In this document: positions 55,706-64,000 of the stretch, piece by piece
Layout of the letters: each line of letters begins with the position of its first letter
How positions within the stretch are numbered: position 1 is the stretch's first letter
Assembly (NCBI RefSeq): GCF_026213295.1
Contig: NC_079421.1
Coordinates: 22,617,973 to 22,681,972 of the forward strand
Length of the DNA: 64,000 bases
Reading direction: 5' to 3'
From: Gadus chalcogrammus
Taxonomy: Eukaryota; Chordata; Actinopteri; Gadiformes; Gadidae
Position numbers and translations under genes: made by a program
The notes under the pieces: model-generated
The model's database searches: none
What the model was told of the DNA's origin: nothing
Seen by the model: the letters and a program-made list of their open reading frames with translations, nothing else

Positions 55706-56959
55706 CTATAATAAAACATACATATGCGAAAAAACAACAACTGCCCATTGTAGTTCTTTATCCTGAGAGTGGGTCACAAGACATCCGCCCCAAGGAGAGC
55801 CGGCTCCAGCATTGACACTGATCGGGTGCCAAACGAGCTGCAGAGACTATCCTGCAGGTACCTCTGCGCTGAAGTCATATCGCAGACAATAGAGTGAATA
55901 CGCAATGAAACCCTCAACCAGTCTTCAGTTATTAAAAGCCATCCCACTGAAGGAGGCCGAGGCAGACAGGTTGGCCCGGGGCCAGGGCCTAGTCGGAGCG
56001 CACTCGTATAGAATCTGTCACCATCGTGGGAATGGCTGGCCCGGAGAGCTCCCTAAATATAAACAAATATAAATGACATCCCTGAGGACAGATGGAGCCT
56101 TGAGGCTCTGTTGACCTCCCACTCTGGCCCTCCACCCGGCCGCGGTGACCCACTCACAGTGAAACACTCCCAGCTCCCCAATAAAAGACCTTTCCTTCTC
56201 AGTCTTACCTTTAAAGTGAGGCCCATGCATCTGCATGGCCCTCACAGCACACCCGAACAGCCCCCTATCTAAGATAGGGGCTGTACACCCAGGGCTACGC
56301 TGGTCCGGATGGAGGCAGGTTTAATTGGTGCGTGCGCCCTAGCGTGCTCAGGCAGGGGATTCTGGCGTTTCACTGACTCTGCTGTACGGCCCTGCCCGCC
56401 GCTCGGCCCGGCTCCTCTCCAACACCGGACTGCCAGCGGGAGTTAGCGGACTTTACGACTCTGGGAGGATCGATCCAGGCCGGGCCGTCCGTCTGTCCGG
56501 CAGCACGCGCTGGCCTCTTCGTTCCCCCGCACCGACCCAGCCCGCAGTCGGCTGGACGCTTCCTGACCGCCAATCAGGACCCAGCCCCACCCATCGGCCT
56601 CTCCCCCCTGGGGGTGGGGTGCCTCGCTGTGATTTATCGCTCATGGGTCTGGCAGAATTAAAATAACAGAACAACAGCCTCTCCACCTATTCTCAGAACT
56701 GTGTGCTGCGATCGAGGGAGTCTGTGTCTGTGTGTGTGCGTGTCTGTGTGAGTGTGTGTGCACGTGTGTGTGTGTGCGCACCTGTGAGTGTGTGTGTGTG
56801 TGTGTGTGTGTTTTTCTGTGTGTGTGTGTTTGTGTCTAGTGGGTCACAAGGCATCACACACCTGACTGGCGTCTGTTTGTTTATATGTCTGTGTTTTTGT
56901 GTGTGTGTGTATGGATCCAACACACGTTTTTGTGTGTGTAGATCACAGAGCGATCTCCA

Positions 56960-61265
<4,306 letters not shown>

Positions 61266-61299
61266 GAGGGACTATCCAGGAACCTTCTATTAAAATAAA

Positions 61300-62500
61300 G
61301 CTTTATCATAATCTACATCCCAGGGCACCTTTAAGGTTATGCTAGAGCTTCTAGACGGGCTTTATTGGGTCCTTGGCTCTGGCCACGTCACACTCACACA
61401 CATCACACCCACACACACGCACCCTCCCAGTAGTAATGTAAACCAGTAAAGTAAACCACACTGTAAAGCGCTGCCTCCCCAGACACAGAGCAGACACAGC
61501 GGCCGCGTCAGATCAGCCGGTGGGCGGGGCCGGTGGGCGGGGCCCCGGCGGCCCCGCCCACCGGCCCCACCAGGAGAGCGGTTTGACCCGGCCACGTCAC
61601 ACCGGGGTCCGGCTCAGGGCCGTCCAGGAACCAGACGGGGACAGGGGGGAGGGGAGACTGGAGGAGGGGGGGAGGGGGGAGGAGGAGGGGAGGAGGAGAG
61701 GATGGGAGGTAGGGGAAATGACAGGCCAAAGAGAGGAGGAGGGGGAGAAGGAGGAGGGGAAGTTGGGGAAATGAAAAGCCAAAGAGGGGAGGAGGGGGTG
61801 GAGGAGGAGAATGTGACTCCAACTTTCAATCAGCCCCCCTGTCATCAAAGCCCTGGGTGTCCAGTCGTCCTCATCATCAAGGTATCAATATTTCAGCCAA
61901 TATGTCTTACGTCTTACTCTTGACAGTCCGTTGATCCGTCTCTCCGTCTGTAGGGGCAGTGTTCAGGCCTCAGGGGGACTAGTGGCAGTGAGGCTGCTGC
62001 CAGATTGAACAGCCTTGGTAAAACATTAGTCAAAAGGACAGCAGTGTTTACCATGGGCTGTTTTTATAAGCATAGTGTTTTGATTAAAGCATTCTTTGAA
62101 AGCACTTTTCTATCATTAATATTCGGAGCAAAGTAGAGCAGGCTTAGTGTAAATGGACGAAATGGGTGCAGCACATACACAAATAAACACACGTGTGCAC
62201 ACACACACACACACACACACACCTGGGAATCTGGGAAATGATCACTCGGTCTGGTCCTGAGTCACCAGAACATACGCACGGCCCGTAAAGCGTCCCCAGG
62301 GCTCTGGCTGATACACACACAGGCTCCCACTCATCAGGGCACCAGAGATCGGGCCGAGGGCCGCTGCCAGCCTCTGCTCCCCTTCTGGAGCCCCAGGCCC
62401 GGTCGGGGACTGGTCTCGGGTCAGTCGGTTTGCATGAGCTCCACGTCAAAGGCTGTTCTCTCTGAGAGGAAGAGAAGAGGAGATAGGGGGAGCGAGACAA
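61300..62500. other. Intergenic stretch upstream of spon2, no gene recognised
   Basis: 61520-61560 has a palindromic GGTGGGCGGGGCCGGTGGGC/CCGCCCACCGGCCCC pair. 61650-61800 is a GGGGAGGAGGAGG-type purine tract. 62223-62470 is GC-balanced and open on the minus strand for about 80 codons but has no recognised homology. Confidence 0.5.
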
Positions 62501-62511
62501 GAGGCTTCGCT

Positions 62512-62699
62512 CAGCAGCGCAGCCCTGGAACCCGTCCGCAGTGGGCTGGTGTCCTCCCAGCAGCGCAGCCCTGGAACCCGTCCGCAGTGGGCTGGTGTCC
62601 TCCCAGCAGCGCAGCCCTGGAACCCGTCCGCAGTGGGCTGGTGTCCTCCCAGCAGCGCAGCCCTGGAACCCGTCCGCAGTGGGCTGGTGTCCTCCCAGC
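62512..62699. repeat. 46-bp minisatellite, 4 copies
   Basis: The unit starts CAGCAGCGCAGCCCTGGAAC and continues CCGTCCGCAGTGGGCTGGTG plus TCCTCC. The copies are identical, so the array is young or homogenised. Confidence 0.92.
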
Positions 62700-62704
62700 T
62701 GCTT

Positions 62705-63472
62705 CAGGAGGACTAGTACCCAGTACTTAATACTGCAGGAGGACTAGTACCCAGCACTAATACTGCAGGAGGACTAGTACCCAGTACTTAATACTGCAGG
62801 AGGACTAGTACCCAGTACTAATACTGCAGGAGGACTAGTACCCAGTACTTAATACTGCAGGAGGATTAGTACCCAGTACTAATACTGCAGGAGGACTAGT
62901 ACCCAGTACTTAATACTGCAGGAGGACTAGTACCCAGTACTTAATACTGCAGGAGGATTAGTACCCAGTACTAATACTGCAGGAGGACTAGTACCCAGTA
63001 CTTAATACTGCAGGAGGACTAGTACCCAGTACTAATACTGCAGGAGGACTAGTACCCAGTACTTAATACTGCAGGAGGACTAGTACCCAGTACTAATACT
63101 GCAGGAGGACTAGTACCCAGTACTAATACTGCAGGAGGACTAGTACCCAGTACTAATACTGCAGGAGGACAAGTACCCAGTACTAATACTGCAGGAGGAC
63201 TAGTACCCAGTACTAATACTGCAGGAGGACTAGTACCCAGTACTAATACTGCAGGAGGACTGGTACCCAGTACTAATACTGCAGGAGGACTAGTACCCAG
63301 TACTTAATACTGCAGGAGGACTAGTACCCAGTACTTAATACTGCAGGAGGACTAGTACCCAGTACTAATACTGCAGGAGGACTAGTACCCAGTACTTAAT
63401 ACTGCAGGAGGACTAGTACCCAGTACTAATACTGCAGGAGGACTAGTACCCAGTACTAATACTGCAGGAGGC
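62705..63472. repeat. 30/31-bp minisatellite, about 25 copies, with a dimeric section
   Basis: The unit is GGAGGACTAGTACCCAGTAC plus TAATACTGCA (30 bp) or with an extra T (TTAATACTGCA, 31 bp). In 62705-63090 the two forms mostly alternate; further right the 30-bp form dominates. It directly abuts the 46-bp array. Confidence 0.94.
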
Positions 63473-64000
63473 TGTCCAGCCTTTCAGGAGATAACAGACG
63501 CTGAAGTTCGATGGATGGTATGAAATACAGCGAGCGACGGCGGCTGGATCGATGCTGGGAAGCTGTTGATTTCATACCAGAAATGTTAAGCTCATGCCGT
63601 CATTTATTAGGGCTAATCCACATCAAAATAAGTTTGATTTATCAGGATTACAGGACCAGAGTTTACACTGATGGGCGATGACTCATCAACCAGGTCTCAT
63701 CGCCGGATTTTCCATGCCGAGGTAGGAGACCCACGGGTAAATATTTGTTCACTTGGTTCACGACTGAGATGTCTTCGTCGGCGGCCTGGGCTATCCCTCC
63801 AGGGACTGAAGCATAACACGGGAGCAGCCTTAACATGCATGGCATCTCCCTCACACACATAAATAGCCCAGCTCTTCCTCTCCTGTCGAACCCGAGCCCT
63901 CATCTTTTCCATTTCCGTCTAGATGATCCCATTCCACACAGCAGCGCACAAATCAATGGCCAACAGTGTGTTGACGCCATCGAAGTGGGTCTCGAACCAG

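Noticed and set aside
62223..62470. An 80-codon open block on the minus strand with possible splice sites
   Set aside because: No homology recognised and the donor would fall in a (TG)n tract. It might be a spon2 5' leader exon, but nothing in the sequence shows that.

Overview
This window is vertebrate nuclear DNA, almost certainly from a ray-finned fish. It holds three intron-rich protein-coding genes, all on the minus strand, in a background saturated with dinucleotide microsatellites, poly-G/C runs and minisatellites. The extreme tandem-repeat load would fit a gadid (cod-like) genome, but that is an inference from texture. No bacterial or viral genes were seen.

Layout by ascending coordinate, with every gene read right to left. 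1-9520 has no recognised complete gene: it holds microsatellites, a 24-bp minisatellite (3570-4460), a Harbinger-like MITE (2419-2795), A+T-rich DNA and probably the 3' UTR of reep2. 9521-18621 is reep2 (8 coding exons, 281 aa), an ER-shaping TB2/DP1/HVA22-family membrane protein. 18622-19610 is a short intergenic stretch. 20555-42860 is kdm3b (24 coding exons, 1757 aa), a JmjC histone H3K9 demethylase; its likely 3' UTR runs down to about 19610. 45045-54932 is spon2 (5 coding exons, 333 aa), a secreted spondin/mindin with one thrombospondin type-1 repeat. 54933-64000 has no recognised gene and holds further tandem arrays.

The kdm3b-reep2 order and common orientation match the human 5q31 block KDM3B-REEP2, so these are orthologues in conserved synteny. 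SPON2 is elsewhere in human (4p16.3), so its linkage here is notable. The three proteins act in different places (nucleus, ER membrane, extracellular matrix); nothing suggests one shared pathway. Each exon chain closes in frame: 846, 5274 and 1002 nt including stop codons, with GT-AG introns throughout.

The most interesting signals are where tandem repeats meet splice sites. In two genes an intronic minisatellite has captured and multiplied the real 3' splice site with the first coding bases of the exon (reep2 exon 6, six acceptors; kdm3b exon 9, three acceptors). In reep2 exon 3 a roughly 74-unit (TG)n tract runs into the acceptor in place of a pyrimidine tract. kdm3b intron 1 carries an 806-bp foldback element: near-perfect 53-bp inverted arms around 3.8 copies of a 173-bp repeat. 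No wholly new multigene system was found.
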